Made by a program: the position numbers and the translations under genes
NCBI RefSeq assembly: GCF_900102815.1
Contig: NZ_FNGF01000001.1
Span: forward strand, 177,297 to 241,296
DNA: 64,000 nucleotides
Source: Glycomyces sambucus
GTDB taxonomy: Bacteria; Actinomycetota; Actinomycetes; Mycobacteriales; Micromonosporaceae
Direction: 5' to 3'
Shown: positions 35,056 to 44,000 of the stretch, one piece after another
How the letters are laid out: every line of letters begins with the position of its first letter
Position numbering within the stretch: position 1 is the stretch's first letter
Notes under the pieces: generated by a model
Databases searched by the model: none
The model's input: only the letters and a program-made list of their open reading frames with translations
Told to the model about the DNA's origin: nothing

Positions 35056-37581
35056 TCAGTCGGGGTCGGGTCCGGTCGGGTCCGGCCGTTCGAGACCGCG
35101 GAGCTTGGCCCGGACCTCCTCGGCGTTCCCGTGGCCGAGGTCGGTGTAGAGGTCCAGGGCCTCCTGCCAGACGGCGGCGGCGGAGTCGGGGCCCGTGGCG
35201 TCGCGGTGGAGGTCGCCGAGGCGGTCGAGGGTGCCGGCCAGTTCGAAGGGGCGGTCGAGCGCCCGGAACTCGTCGGCCGCTCGCCCGAAGTCGGCGAGCG
35301 CACCAGCGTGGTCGCCGAGGCGGTGGCGGAGGTAGCCGAGGCTGTCGGCGACGTGGGCGGCCTTGCCGCGGTCGCCGAGTTCCTCGAAGATCGCGTACGC
35401 CTCCAGGCACGGGGCCAGGGCCTCGTCGACCCGGTCCAGGTGGACGAGGAGCCAGCCGACCTCGTTGAGGGCGCGGGCCTGGCCGCCGAGGAAGCCGCGC
35501 TCGCGGTCGACGGCGAGCGCCTCCTCGGAGCAGGCGAGCGCGGCCGCGTAGTTCCCCAGGCGCTCTTCGATGTAGGACAGGCTGTGGAGGACGGCGGCGC
35601 GTCCCGGCCCGTCCCCGTCGGCGCGGTGCAACTCGAGCGCCGTCTGGAGATGGGTGCGGGCTTCGGGGAGCCGTTCGGTCAGGATCGCGGGGTGGGCCAG
35701 GTACCGGTGGGCGCGCGCCACGGCTTCGGACTGCCCGGTGCGCAGGCCGGCCTGGAGGGCGAGCTCGCCGAGTTCGACCAGCCGGTTCCACTGGCCGCGC
35801 TGCCCGAGCGGGTTGCCGCAGAACCACACAAGCTGCCAGACGTAGGCGTCGAATCCGGTCTCGGTGGCGTGGACGCTGGCGGCGACGACCCCTTCGAGCT
35901 CGTCCTCGATCCACTGCTTCGCAGTGTCGAAGTCGTCGAACCGCTCCGGTGCCGCCCCGGGGGCCGCGGGGTCGAGGGTGATCCGGTCGCGGCTCGGTTC
36001 GACGACCATGGTGGCGGCGAATCCGCTGTGGCGCCAGTGGTCGAGGCCGCGGCCGATCGCGGCGCGGCGCTCGTGCGCATCGTCGGTGCGCGCCGCCAGG
36101 GCCGCGGCGTGGTCGCGGAGCAGGTCGTGGAAGGCGTAGCGGCCCCGCTGGTCGAGGGTGAGCAGATTGGCCTGGACGAGTTCGCCGAGCACTGCGCGGG
36201 TGCGCTCGCGCGGTTCGGCGATGACGCTGGCGGCCCACGCCTCGGCGAAGTCGGGGGCGCGGTGGAGGCCGAGGAGGCGGTAGGCGCGCTGGGCGGCGGC
36301 GCCGAGGTGGCGCAGCGAGTGGTCCAGGGTGGGTGTCACCGCGGTCGCGGGGTCCGCGGGGTCGATCGCCAACTCCCCCAACCGGTCCGCGGCGAGTTCC
36401 GCGGTGTACGCGGCCAGCGGGTGGCGCTGCGGGTGGTGGTGGGTGAGGTAGTTGGCCGCGGCGATCTGGAGGGCGAGCGGGAGGCGTCCGCAGAGGTCGG
36501 CGAGGGCGCGGACCTCCTCGTCGGTGGCCGGTCCCGCGGCGAGTCGGCCCAGGAGTTCGCGGAGGAGCGCGGCGGCCTCGGTCTCGGTGAGCGCGTCCAG
36601 GTCCAGGCGGGTGATGCCGGGGCTGGTGACGTCGAGTCCGGAGAGGCGGGCCCTGCTGGTGACGAGCGTGAGGCATCCGGGGTCGGCGGGGAGGAGCGGC
36701 CGCACCTGCGTCTCGTCGCGGGCGTTGTCGAGGACGAGGAGGAGGCGCCGTCCCGTGAGCATGCGCTGGTAGAGGGCGGCCTGCGCTTCGGGGTCCGGCG
36801 GCGGGCGGTGCGGGTCGGCCCCGAGCTGGTAGAGCAGGCGGAGCCTGGCGGTCGCGGGATCGACCGGGGCGTCGGCGCTGTAGCCCTGGAGGTCGAGGTG
36901 GAGGCAGCCGTCGGGGAAGGTGGAGCGGACCTGCGCCGAGCGCGCCCAGCGCACGGCGAGCGCGGTCTTGCCGACGCCGCCGATGCCGGTGACGATCGCG
37001 AGGACGGCGTCGCCGCGGCCGTGGTCGGCGAGGAGGCGGTCGAGGCGGCGCAGGGCGGGGCGTCTGCCGGTGAAGGCGCGGCTCGCGGCCGGAAGGGACC
37101 GCGCGTCCCATTCGGGGGCGGTGTCGGGGTGCAGGGAGGTGCCGGTGAAACGGCGCCGGATCTCGTCGAGTTGGACCCGCTGCTGGAGGCCGAGGCCGAG
37201 GGCGGGGCTGCTGAGCAGCAGGTCGAAGCGGTCCGGCTCGTCCACTGCGGGCGGCGGCGGCAGGTGCTCGCCCTTGATCCAGTTGTAGACGGTGCTCATG
37301 GAGACGTCGGGGGTGGACTCGGCGAGTTCGCGGACGGAGGTGCCGGCGTCGGCGATGCGGGCGCGCAGCCAGGCGCCGAGCTTCACGGGCGTGTCGAGGT
37401 GGTCGAACTCGCCGGGCTCGGGCGCGGCCTGCACGCCTGCGGCCGCGAGCCAGCCGCGCACCTGGCCGGGGCTGACGCGCAGGTCGCGGGCGACGTCGGC
37501 GACGGTGAGGCGGTGGCGCTCGAGGTGGGTGGCGAGCCATGCTGCGAAGCGCGCCGCGGTGTCGGGGCTGCCGGGATGCAC
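35056..37581 (-). CDS. HTH-NB-ARC-TPR regulator (AfsR-like, lacking SARP domain)
   Basis: 841 residues from the GTG at 37581, with GGAG ten bases upstream. Residues ~10-45 and ~65-110 are two HTH segments (VADVARDLRVSPGQVRGWLA and VRELAESTPDVSMSTVYNWI). The NB-ARC ATPase follows: P-loop VTGIGGVGKTALAVRWA near 195-210, Walker B RRLLLVLDNARDE, and GLPLAL-like CGRLPLALQIA. The last ~300 residues are TPR-like repeats (ALACSEEALAVDRERG and similar). Such proteins are STAND-class signalling regulators, often of secondary metabolism. No SARP activator domain is present. Confidence 0.85.
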   Translation of the reverse strand: MHPGSPDTAARFAAWLATHLERHRLTVADVARDLRVSPGQVRGWLAAAGVQAAPEPGEFDHLDTPVKLGAWLRARIADAGTSVRELAESTPDVSMSTVYNWIKGEHLPPPPAVDEPDRFDLLLSSPALGLGLQQRVQLDEIRRRFTGTSLHPDTAPEWDARSLPAASRAFTGRRPALRRLDRLLADHGRGDAVLAIVTGIGGVGKTALAVRWARSAQVRSTFPDGCLHLDLQGYSADAPVDPATARLRLLYQLGADPHRPPPDPEAQAALYQRMLTGRRLLLVLDNARDETQVRPLLPADPGCLTLVTSRARLSGLDVTSPGITRLDLDALTETEAAALLRELLGRLAAGPATDEEVRALADLCGRLPLALQIAAANYLTHHHPQRHPLAAYTAELAADRLGELAIDPADPATAVTPTLDHSLRHLGAAAQRAYRLLGLHRAPDFAEAWAASVIAEPRERTRAVLGELVQANLLTLDQRGRYAFHDLLRDHAAALAARTDDAHERRAAIGRGLDHWRHSGFAATMVVEPSRDRITLDPAAPGAAPERFDDFDTAKQWIEDELEGVVAASVHATETGFDAYVWQLVWFCGNPLGQRGQWNRLVELGELALQAGLRTGQSEAVARAHRYLAHPAILTERLPEARTHLQTALELHRADGDGPGRAAVLHSLSYIEERLGNYAAALACSEEALAVDRERGFLGGQARALNEVGWLLVHLDRVDEALAPCLEAYAIFEELGDRGKAAHVADSLGYLRHRLGDHAGALADFGRAADEFRALDRPFELAGTLDRLGDLHRDATGPDSAAAVWQEALDLYTDLGHGNAEEVRAKLRGLERPDPTGPDPD

Positions 37582-37749
37582 GGTCTGATCTCCTGGTGTG
37601 TCAGGTCAGTTCGCGTTCGGGGAGTTCACCGGTGGCGGTCATCAAAAGGGTGCCGACGAACGCCGACGATCCGAGGGTACCGAGGAGACGCCGACTTTGT
37701 TGGACGGGCGCCCGTGGGGACTCACGCACGCAGCACGCCCGATTCGCGG

Positions 37750-37876
37750 GAACACGGTCTGTGACGCGGGCGTGGCCGTCGTCCGGAACGCGACCTACCA
37801 CCTCAGGGTGCGGCACCGGACGCTGTTCCTTCGCGACCCCGAGGGCAACCTGATCGAGGTCTACGCCGAGTACTGA
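37750..37876 (+). pseudogene. VOC/glyoxalase-type protein, 3' remnant
   Basis: The last ~15 codons read LFLRDPEGNLIEVYAEY, the hallmark C-terminal strand of VOC-superfamily proteins (RDPxGNxxEV). The preceding frame, back to 37598, has no fold-like sequence. This appears to be the tail of a lost gene. Confidence 0.5.
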
Positions 37877-37927
37877 CCGGCGGGAGGGCTGCGTACAGCC
37901 GTACGGGCGAGGGCTAGGGTATGCCGC

Positions 37928-39934
37928 GTGGAGCTACACGTCGCGAAGTCCGGGTCCGATAGCGCAGCCGGCACCGCCGAGGACCCCCTGCTCAGCATCG
38001 GTGCGGCCGCGGCGCTGGCGCGGCCGGGTGACAGCGTTCTCGTGCACGAGGGCGTGTACCGGGAGTGGGTGAACCCGCCCCGCGGCGGTACGGCCGACGC
38101 GCCGATCACGTACCAGGCCGCGCCTGATGCGGACGGCCTCTACGAGGCGGTCACGATCACCGGCGCCGAACCGGTCGGCGACTGGCGTCCGCACTCCGCG
38201 GGGGTCTGGGTGGCGACGGTGCCGAACGCCGTGTTCGGGGACCGCAACCCGTACACCGAGCGCATCGGCGGGGACTGGTTCTTCGACCAGGTCAACACCT
38301 GGCACACCGGCGAGGTGTACCTCGACGGCAAGTCCATGTACGAGTCGCTGACCCTCGGCGGCGTCGAGCGTCCCGTGGTCACCGAGGACTCGTTCGACCC
38401 CGAGGGCTCCCTGCTGACCTGGTACTGCGAGGCGGGCGACGACGCCACGACGATCTGGGCCAACTTCGGCGGCGCCGACCCGGCCGACCACGAGATCGAG
38501 GTCAACGCCCGCAAGTTCGTGTTCTGGCCCGAGGCCACCGGGATCGACCACATCACGGTTCGCGGCTTCACCCTGACGAAGGCCGCCACGCAGTGGGCGC
38601 CGCCCACCGCCCTCCAAGAGGGCCTGATCGGCCCGCACTGGTCCAAGGGCTGGGTGATCGAGGACAACACGATCACCGACTCGAAGAACGTCGGGATCTC
38701 CCTGGGCAAGGAGGCCGTCACCGGGCAGAACGAGGCCGCCGCGGGTCCCAAGGCCAAGGGAGGCACGCAGCGCGAACGCGAGGTGATCCAGCGGGCCCTC
38801 GCGCTGCGCGGTCCCGACGCCGGCGAACCGCACCCCTGGCACCGGGACCACGTCGGCTCCCACACGGTGCGCCGCAACCGGATCCGGGACTGCGAGCAGG
38901 CCGGGATCGTCGGCCACCTCGGCGCGGCGTTCTCGACCATCGCCGACAACCACATCTCCGGCATCCACGTGAAGCGCCAGTGGCACGGCGCCGAGGTCGC
39001 GGGCATCAAACTGCACGCCGCCATCGACACCGTCATCAGCGGGAACACCATCCACCACACGCACCGGGCCCTGTGGCTCGACTGGCAGGCCCAAGGGACC
39101 CTGGTGCGGCGCAACGTCTTCTACGCCTCCACCGCCGAGGACTTCATGGTCGAGGTCTGCCACGGCCCGTACCTGGTGGACGCGAACCTGTTCCTGTCGC
39201 CGTGGGCGGTCAAGGACATGTCCTCCGGCGGCGCCTACGTGCACAACTACTTCGCGGGCCGCATCGCGAACTGCACCGAGCACCAGCGGTACACCCCGTA
39301 CCACCTGCCGCACTCCACGGCCGTCTACGGCGTCTCGAACATCCTCGGCGGCGACGACCGGTTCTTCAACAACGTCTTCGTCGGCGACGGCGAACGGTCC
39401 GAGTCGCAGGCGGAGCCGGCCCTCGCGAGCTTCTGGAACGGCGCCATCGACATCGACGGCGTGCCCGGCCAGGCCACCTTCGTGCCGACCCCCGTGGGCA
39501 CGTCGCAGTACGACGCGTACCCGACGCCGGAGGAGTACCCGAGCGATGGGGACGGCAGCGCGCTGGCCGGGCCGCGCCTGCCCGTCCGGGCCGAGGGCAA
39601 CCTGTACGCGGAGGGCGCCGAGCCGTTCCGCGCGGAGCCCGAGCCCCGTGTCGCGGCCACGTCACCGGTGCGTGTCGAGGTGGTCGACGCCGCGGCCGGC
39701 ACGGTCCGGGTCGAGACGGCCGGCGCCGTCGCGACCGTCGCCACGGTGACGACCGCGCGCCTCGGCACGAGCTACCACGCCGAGATGGGCTACACCGATC
39801 CCGACGGCTCCGATCTGGACCTGAGCAGGGACTTCACGGGCCTCCCGCGCGGCGAGACGATTCCGGGCCCCTTCGCGGCCGGGGCCCCGACTTACCGAAC
39901 GCTCCTCGCACCGGCCCCGGGCCGCCGCGCCTGA
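37928..39934 (+). CDS. Right-handed parallel beta-helix protein, possible glycosidase
   Basis: 668 residues from the GTG at 37928. The opening ELHVAKSGSDSAAGTAEDPL and GDSVLVHEGVYREWVNPPRG is the DUF1565-type start of beta-helix carbohydrate enzymes. The middle holds repeated VIEDNTITDSKNVGISL and TVISGNTIHHTHRALWLDW coils, and ends with a small beta-sandwich. It resembles GH141-type proteins, but I cannot confirm the family. No signal peptide is visible, so it would act inside the cell. No Shine-Dalgarno sequence is seen, which fits a leaderless message. Confidence 0.65.
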   Translation: MELHVAKSGSDSAAGTAEDPLLSIGAAAALARPGDSVLVHEGVYREWVNPPRGGTADAPITYQAAPDADGLYEAVTITGAEPVGDWRPHSAGVWVATVPNAVFGDRNPYTERIGGDWFFDQVNTWHTGEVYLDGKSMYESLTLGGVERPVVTEDSFDPEGSLLTWYCEAGDDATTIWANFGGADPADHEIEVNARKFVFWPEATGIDHITVRGFTLTKAATQWAPPTALQEGLIGPHWSKGWVIEDNTITDSKNVGISLGKEAVTGQNEAAAGPKAKGGTQREREVIQRALALRGPDAGEPHPWHRDHVGSHTVRRNRIRDCEQAGIVGHLGAAFSTIADNHISGIHVKRQWHGAEVAGIKLHAAIDTVISGNTIHHTHRALWLDWQAQGTLVRRNVFYASTAEDFMVEVCHGPYLVDANLFLSPWAVKDMSSGGAYVHNYFAGRIANCTEHQRYTPYHLPHSTAVYGVSNILGGDDRFFNNVFVGDGERSESQAEPALASFWNGAIDIDGVPGQATFVPTPVGTSQYDAYPTPEEYPSDGDGSALAGPRLPVRAEGNLYAEGAEPFRAEPEPRVAATSPVRVEVVDAAAGTVRVETAGAVATVATVTTARLGTSYHAEMGYTDPDGSDLDLSRDFTGLPRGETIPGPFAAGAPTYRTLLAPAPGRRA

Positions 39935-39950
39935 GGACCCGCTCCCCCGG

Positions 39951-40472
39951 TCACGCCATGTCGGGATTGAGGGCCTGGTACAGCACGTGGTCCTGCCAGC
40001 GGTCCGCGATCTTCAGGTACTGGGGGGCCAGGCCGTAGCGTACGAAGCCGTTGCGCTCCAGCACCTTCTGCGAGCCGAGGTTGTGGGCCAGGGTCTCGCC
40101 CTGGACGCGGTGCAGTCCGAGTTCGCCGAAGGCGACCGCCTTCGCGAGCCGGACCGCCTCGGTCGCCACGCCGCGCCCGGCCTCGGACTCGGCCACCCAG
40201 TAGCCGAGGCTGCACGACTGGAACGCGCCCCGGATGACCGAGTTGAGCATCATCTGGCCGACGATCCGCTCGCCGTCGAGGATGACGTGGGAGCGCCCGG
40301 TCCCGGCCTGGGCGTCGGCGATCGCGGTGGCGAGGGTGCCGGCGACGCCCTCCTCGGTGAATTGCTCGTCCGAGCGCGCCGGCTCCCAGGGGGTCAGGTA
40401 CTCCCGGTTCGCGAGCCTCAGTGCGGCGATCGCGGCGGCGTCGCTCGAACGTACGGGTCTGATCGTGATCAC
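39951..40472 (-). CDS. GNAT N-acetyltransferase (RimJ/RimL type)
   Basis: 173 residues. The GNAT plan is clear: ITIRPVRSSDAAAIAALRLA start, VGQMMLNSVIRGAFQSCSLG, then YWVAESEAGRGVATEAVRLA with the acetyl-CoA loop (x-x-G-x-G/A), and AHNLGSQKVLERNGFVRYGL (N-x-x-S-x-x-V-L-x-x-x-G-F) typical of RimJ/RimL. These acetylate N-terminal or small-molecule amines. The target here is unknown. It converges with the beta-helix gene 16 bp away. Confidence 0.88.
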   Translation of the reverse strand: MITIRPVRSSDAAAIAALRLANREYLTPWEPARSDEQFTEEGVAGTLATAIADAQAGTGRSHVILDGERIVGQMMLNSVIRGAFQSCSLGYWVAESEAGRGVATEAVRLAKAVAFGELGLHRVQGETLAHNLGSQKVLERNGFVRYGLAPQYLKIADRWQDHVLYQALNPDMA

Positions 40473-40562
40473 CTGCGAATCATGCTCGCCGCCTCCCCCG
40501 GGACGCGACGCGGGATGCCGTCCGCTGCCGCTTGGTCTTCGCCGGGCTCCCTTCTCGAATGC

Positions 40563-41813
40563 TCAGACCGCCGCGCTCTCCGCGGATGCTCGGCGCTGAT
40601 CGGCACCGGTGGTGGAGAGGGCGCGGGCGTTCGGGCCGGTGAGGAGGAGGGCTCCAACGAGGAGGACGGGGAGGGCCGCCGCCGCGAAGCCCCAGGGGAT
40701 CGAGTGCTGCAGGACGAGGCCGAGCATCGCGATCGAGAGGGGTTCGAAGACGGTGCGGGTGAACGCGAGGATGGAGTTGACCCGGGCGAGCAGGTGGTGC
40801 GGGGTGGTCGTCTGGATGAAGGTGGGCAGGGCGACGTCGGAGCTGTAGGCGACGCCGATGCCGAGCACGAGCAGAAGCGATGCGGCCCACCAGATGCCGC
40901 CGACCTGGCCCAGGAGGATGAAGACGGCGCCCTCGGCGAGGGTCATGCCGATGATGAGCACTCCCCACCGTCTGGGGAGGCCGGTGACGGCGGCGGCGAG
41001 TGCGCCGATGAGTTGGCCGGCGCCCCACGCGGAGATCAGGATCGAGAGCCCGAGCGCACTGTCGCCGAGGGACCGGGCGAGGACGGGCAGGCCGATGGCG
41101 AAGAGGCCGGAGTAGCTCAGGGTCGCGGCCGAGACGACCAGGAGGACCACGCGCATGCTGGGCGACTTCCACGCGTACCGCAGCCCCTCGGTGAGGTGTC
41201 GGAGCAGGGAGGCCGGCGCGGTGGGCTCGTCCTGGTGACCGGGGATGGCCAGGCAGGTCAGGGCCGCGGCGGCGAAGGTGACGGCGTTGGCGCCGATCGC
41301 GATCCCCGCGCCGTACGCGGTGGTGAGGAGGCCGCCGGCGAGGGGGCCGACCAGGAAGGACACCTGCTCGGTGACGCTCTGGATCGCGTTGCCGCGGGCG
41401 TAGTGGGCGGGCGGGATGAGCTGCGGGACCACCGATTCCGCTGCGGGAGTGAAGAACGCGCCCGCGACCCCCATGACCACCGCGAGCGCGTACAGGTGCC
41501 ACAGTTCCCAGCTCTCGGCGAGCACCAGCCCGGCGACGGCGGCCGCGGCCGCCGCGCGCAGGAGGTGGCAGGCGATCATCACCGTCCGCGGGCTGAGGCG
41601 GTCGGTGACGGAGCCGCCGATGAGCAGCAGCGCGCCTCTGGGGAGGGTCTGCGCCAGGAGCACGCCGGTGAGGGCTCCGGCCGATCCGGTCGACTGGAGC
41701 ACCAGCCAGGCGAGCGAGACCGCGAACGCCGCGTCCCCGGTCATCGACAGTCCCTCACCGCCGATGACGGTGAGGAACCTGCGGTTGCGCAGCGGCGCGG
41801 TCCGGTCGGTCAT
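40563..41813 (-). CDS. MFS transporter (MFS_3/EntS-like)
   Basis: 416 residues with about 12 hydrophobic segments. The opening NRRFLTVIGGEGLSMTGDAA and the SPRTVMIACHLLRA loop, plus VGPLAGGLLTTAYG, fit MFS_3 exporters of the EntS/MacE-like type. Likely exports a drug or small metabolite by proton antiport. It is followed closely on the same strand by no obvious regulator; the DUF899 gene lies 27 bp upstream of its start, so the two may be one transcript. Confidence 0.82.
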   Translation of the reverse strand: MTDRTAPLRNRRFLTVIGGEGLSMTGDAAFAVSLAWLVLQSTGSAGALTGVLLAQTLPRGALLLIGGSVTDRLSPRTVMIACHLLRAAAAAAVAGLVLAESWELWHLYALAVVMGVAGAFFTPAAESVVPQLIPPAHYARGNAIQSVTEQVSFLVGPLAGGLLTTAYGAGIAIGANAVTFAAAALTCLAIPGHQDEPTAPASLLRHLTEGLRYAWKSPSMRVVLLVVSAATLSYSGLFAIGLPVLARSLGDSALGLSILISAWGAGQLIGALAAAVTGLPRRWGVLIIGMTLAEGAVFILLGQVGGIWWAASLLLVLGIGVAYSSDVALPTFIQTTTPHHLLARVNSILAFTRTVFEPLSIAMLGLVLQHSIPWGFAAAALPVLLVGALLLTGPNARALSTTGADQRRASAESAAV

Positions 41814-41840
41814 GTCCTTCGCTTCCCGCCCGCTCGGGGC

Positions 41841-42587
41841 TCAGGTGGTGAGGTCGTCGGAGCGTCCGGCGCGGATGCGCGACCAATGGGCGATGGGGCG
41901 CCCGTCGGAGCGGAACGGGTGGACGTCCGGGGTCTCGGGGGTGGGCCCGTGGGTCTGCGGCCAGCCTTCGGGTGAATCCTCCCAGGGCTCCTGCCGGCCG
42001 TAGACGGTGAGGTCCATGAGCCGGTAGTTGATGTCGACCGCCTCGACGCCGCGCGAGGTGGTCCAGTAGGTCTCGTAGACGCGGCCGTCGCGCTGGAGGT
42101 AGCAGACCACGTGCATCGACCCGATGCGCCGTCCCTCCAGAAGGGTATCGAGCGAGGGCTGCGCGGAGTACCAGGGCATCTTCCAGCCCATGAACTCGTG
42201 GTACCGCTTGCTCTCCTCGTACGGGCCCTGGCAGAACACGGCGTACGTGATGTCCCTGGAGTGGACGTAGGACAGCTCGTCCACCTGGGTGTTGTTCCAG
42301 GTGCAGCCCTCGCACTGCTCGGCCGCGGGATGGCCGGGGTGCCACATGAAGTAGTAGGTGATGAGCTGGCTGCGGCCTTCGAACGTGTCGATCAGCGGGA
42401 CCGGGCCGTCTGGGCCGGTCACCGGGGTCCGGGCGTCGACTTCGACCACCGGCAGGCGCCGCCTGGCGGCGGCGAGCCGGTCGCCGGCCCGGGTGTGGGC
42501 CTTTTCCTGGACGCGCAGTTCGGCCAGGCGCGCTTCGAAGGCGGCGCGGTCGGTGACGGCGGGTTCGGGTGCGTTCTCGAGATGCAT
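41841..42587 (-). CDS. DUF899 thioredoxin-like protein
   Basis: 248 residues. The DUF899 pattern is plain: EARLAELRVQEKAHTRAGDR and LAAARRRLPVVEV near the start, then LITYYFMWHPGHPAAEQCEG with CEGC, then VFCQGPYEESKRYHEFMGWK. DUF899 proteins have a thioredoxin-like fold with a substituted active site; their substrate is not known to me. A second member lies at 62120 in this window. Confidence 0.85.
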   Translation of the reverse strand: MHLENAPEPAVTDRAAFEARLAELRVQEKAHTRAGDRLAAARRRLPVVEVDARTPVTGPDGPVPLIDTFEGRSQLITYYFMWHPGHPAAEQCEGCTWNNTQVDELSYVHSRDITYAVFCQGPYEESKRYHEFMGWKMPWYSAQPSLDTLLEGRRIGSMHVVCYLQRDGRVYETYWTTSRGVEAVDINYRLMDLTVYGRQEPWEDSPEGWPQTHGPTPETPDVHPFRSDGRPIAHWSRIRAGRSDDLTT

Positions 42588-42653
42588 CGGACGGTCCTCC
42601 TCGTGGTTGTCTTCAGTCCTGTCTAGACCGCTGTGCGTCCTGTTCGTCGGACG

Positions 42654-43895
42654 TCAGCGGACGGTGGCGGGTTCGGGTTCCGGGGCCGGGGCTGCGGCCG
42701 CGGCCGCGGCCGCGGCCGCGGCCGCAGCGTGCGCGGGGCGCAGGGTGCGGCTGGCGATCGCGGCGGCGATGGCGACGGCGGCGAGGACCGCGCCCGCGAT
42801 GATCGCCGCGGGGACGCCGGCGGTGTCGATCGCGCGCCCGCCGGTGAAGGCGCCGATGGCGTCGCCGAGGTTCGCGGCGGACGCGGGGAGGGAGGCGGCG
42901 AGGATCGCGCCGGGGCCGGCGAGGTGTTCGACGCGGTGCTGCCAGGGGCTGGTGACGCCCGCGCTGCACATGGCGAGCGCGAGCACCGCGAGCACGGCGG
43001 CGAGCGGGTTCGCTCCCCACAGGACCATCGCCACGAGCGCCGCCGCGACGCCGACGGCGCCGACGGCCAGGGCGCGTGCGGCGCCGGTGTCGGCGAACCT
43101 GCCGCCGCCGAGCGACCCGACCGCGGCGGCGATGCCGTAGCCCATCAGGCATGCCCCGATCCAGGGTCCGGAGATCCCGGCGGTGCCTTCCAGGAACGGG
43201 ACGAGGTAGGTCAGCGTCGCCGAGACGCCCGCGAACAGCAGCACGCCGACCGCGAGCACCGCCAGGACGCTCGGGGCGAGCGCGAACCGGAGCTGGCCGA
43301 GCATCCCGACCCCGCTCTCGGCCGGCACCCGGGGCACCAGGATCCAGGCGGTCAGGAGCACGGCGGCGGCGGCCAGGACGACGGCGAGGAACGACACGCG
43401 CCAGCCGACGGCCTCGCCGAGGAGCCGGCCCAGGGGCATGCCGACCGCGCCGGAGACGGCGAAGCCGGAGATCACGACCGCCATCGCCCGGCCGGCCCGG
43501 TCCCGGGGCACGATCGAGGTCGCGGTGGTGATGGCGGCGGCGATGAACAGCCCCTCGACCGCGCCGATCGCGAGCCTGGCGGCGATGAACGCCTCCAGGC
43601 CGGCGCCGAGGGCGGGGAGCAGGTTGAGCGCGGTGAAGGCCGCGAGCGCGGCCAGCAGCACTGGGCGCCGGTCGAGGCGCGCGGTCAGGAACGTCAGCAG
43701 CGGGCCGCCGACGGCGATCCCGAGGGCGTTCGCCGTCACCAGCGCACCCACTGCCGAGACCGGGACGGCGAGGTCCGCGGCCATCAAATCGAGCATGCCC
43801 ATGACGAGCATCTCGGCGCATCCCATCACCAGCGTCCCCGTGAACAGCGCGCCAAGGGCGATCGCCACTCGTGAACGGCTCTGCGTATCGAACAT
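42654..43895 (-). CDS. MFS transporter with a polyalanine/proline tail
   Basis: 413 residues from ATG 43895, with GGAGG six bases upstream. It opens with SRVAIALGALFTGTLVMGCA and AEMLVMGMLDLMAADLAVPV, typical of the DHA1/Ara-type exporter group; motif A-like ARLDRRPVLLAAL follows. The C-terminus carries 13 alanines in a row and a PAPEPEPATVR end, encoded by GCGGCC repeats at 42694-42725. Two copies of a palindromic operator lie just upstream of the start (43913 and 43958), so expression is tightly controlled. Substrate unknown. Confidence 0.85.
   Translation of the reverse strand: MFDTQSRSRVAIALGALFTGTLVMGCAEMLVMGMLDLMAADLAVPVSAVGALVTANALGIAVGGPLLTFLTARLDRRPVLLAALAAFTALNLLPALGAGLEAFIAARLAIGAVEGLFIAAAITTATSIVPRDRAGRAMAVVISGFAVSGAVGMPLGRLLGEAVGWRVSFLAVVLAAAAVLLTAWILVPRVPAESGVGMLGQLRFALAPSVLAVLAVGVLLFAGVSATLTYLVPFLEGTAGISGPWIGACLMGYGIAAAVGSLGGGRFADTGAARALAVGAVGVAAALVAMVLWGANPLAAVLAVLALAMCSAGVTSPWQHRVEHLAGPGAILAASLPASAANLGDAIGAFTGGRAIDTAGVPAAIIAGAVLAAVAIAAAIASRTLRPAHAAAAAAAAAAAAAPAPEPEPATVR
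42694..42725. repeat. GCGGCC microsatellite
   Basis: Just over five tandem GCGGCC units, encoding the alanine run near the C-terminus of the MFS transporter. Such tracts can change length by slippage without altering the frame. Confidence 0.85.
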
Positions 43896-43912
43896 CGCAA
43901 CCTCCGAAAATA

Positions 43913-43929
43913 TGCAACCTTTGGTTGCA
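43913..43929. promoter_or_regulatory. Palindromic operator, copy 1
   Basis: TGCAACCTTTGGTTGCA: 7-bp arms around TTT. It lies 18 bp before the MFS start codon. An identical copy sits 45 bp upstream. Confidence 0.75.
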
Positions 43930-43957
43930 CATAACCCTGCCACACTCCCCGCTCAAT

Positions 43958-43974
43958 TGCAACCTTTGGTTGCA
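43958..43974. promoter_or_regulatory. Palindromic operator, copy 2
   Basis: TGCAACCTTTGGTTGCA, identical to copy 1 at 43913. Both lie between the aldo/keto reductase stop and the MFS start. The spacing (45 bp) is about four helical turns, so two bound regulators would face the same side of DNA. The regulator gene is not adjacent. Confidence 0.75.
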
Positions 43975-44000
43975 TCAGCTGGTCGGGCGGCCTGCCGCGG

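Noticed and set aside
34769-37540. 923-codon minus-strand frame full of Arg/Pro
   Set aside because: Shadow of the NB-ARC regulator in another frame, a usual effect of high GC.
34987-37764. 925-codon plus-strand frame opposite the NB-ARC regulator
   Set aside because: Antisense shadow with no recognisable domain; the minus frame has HTH, NB-ARC and TPR motifs.
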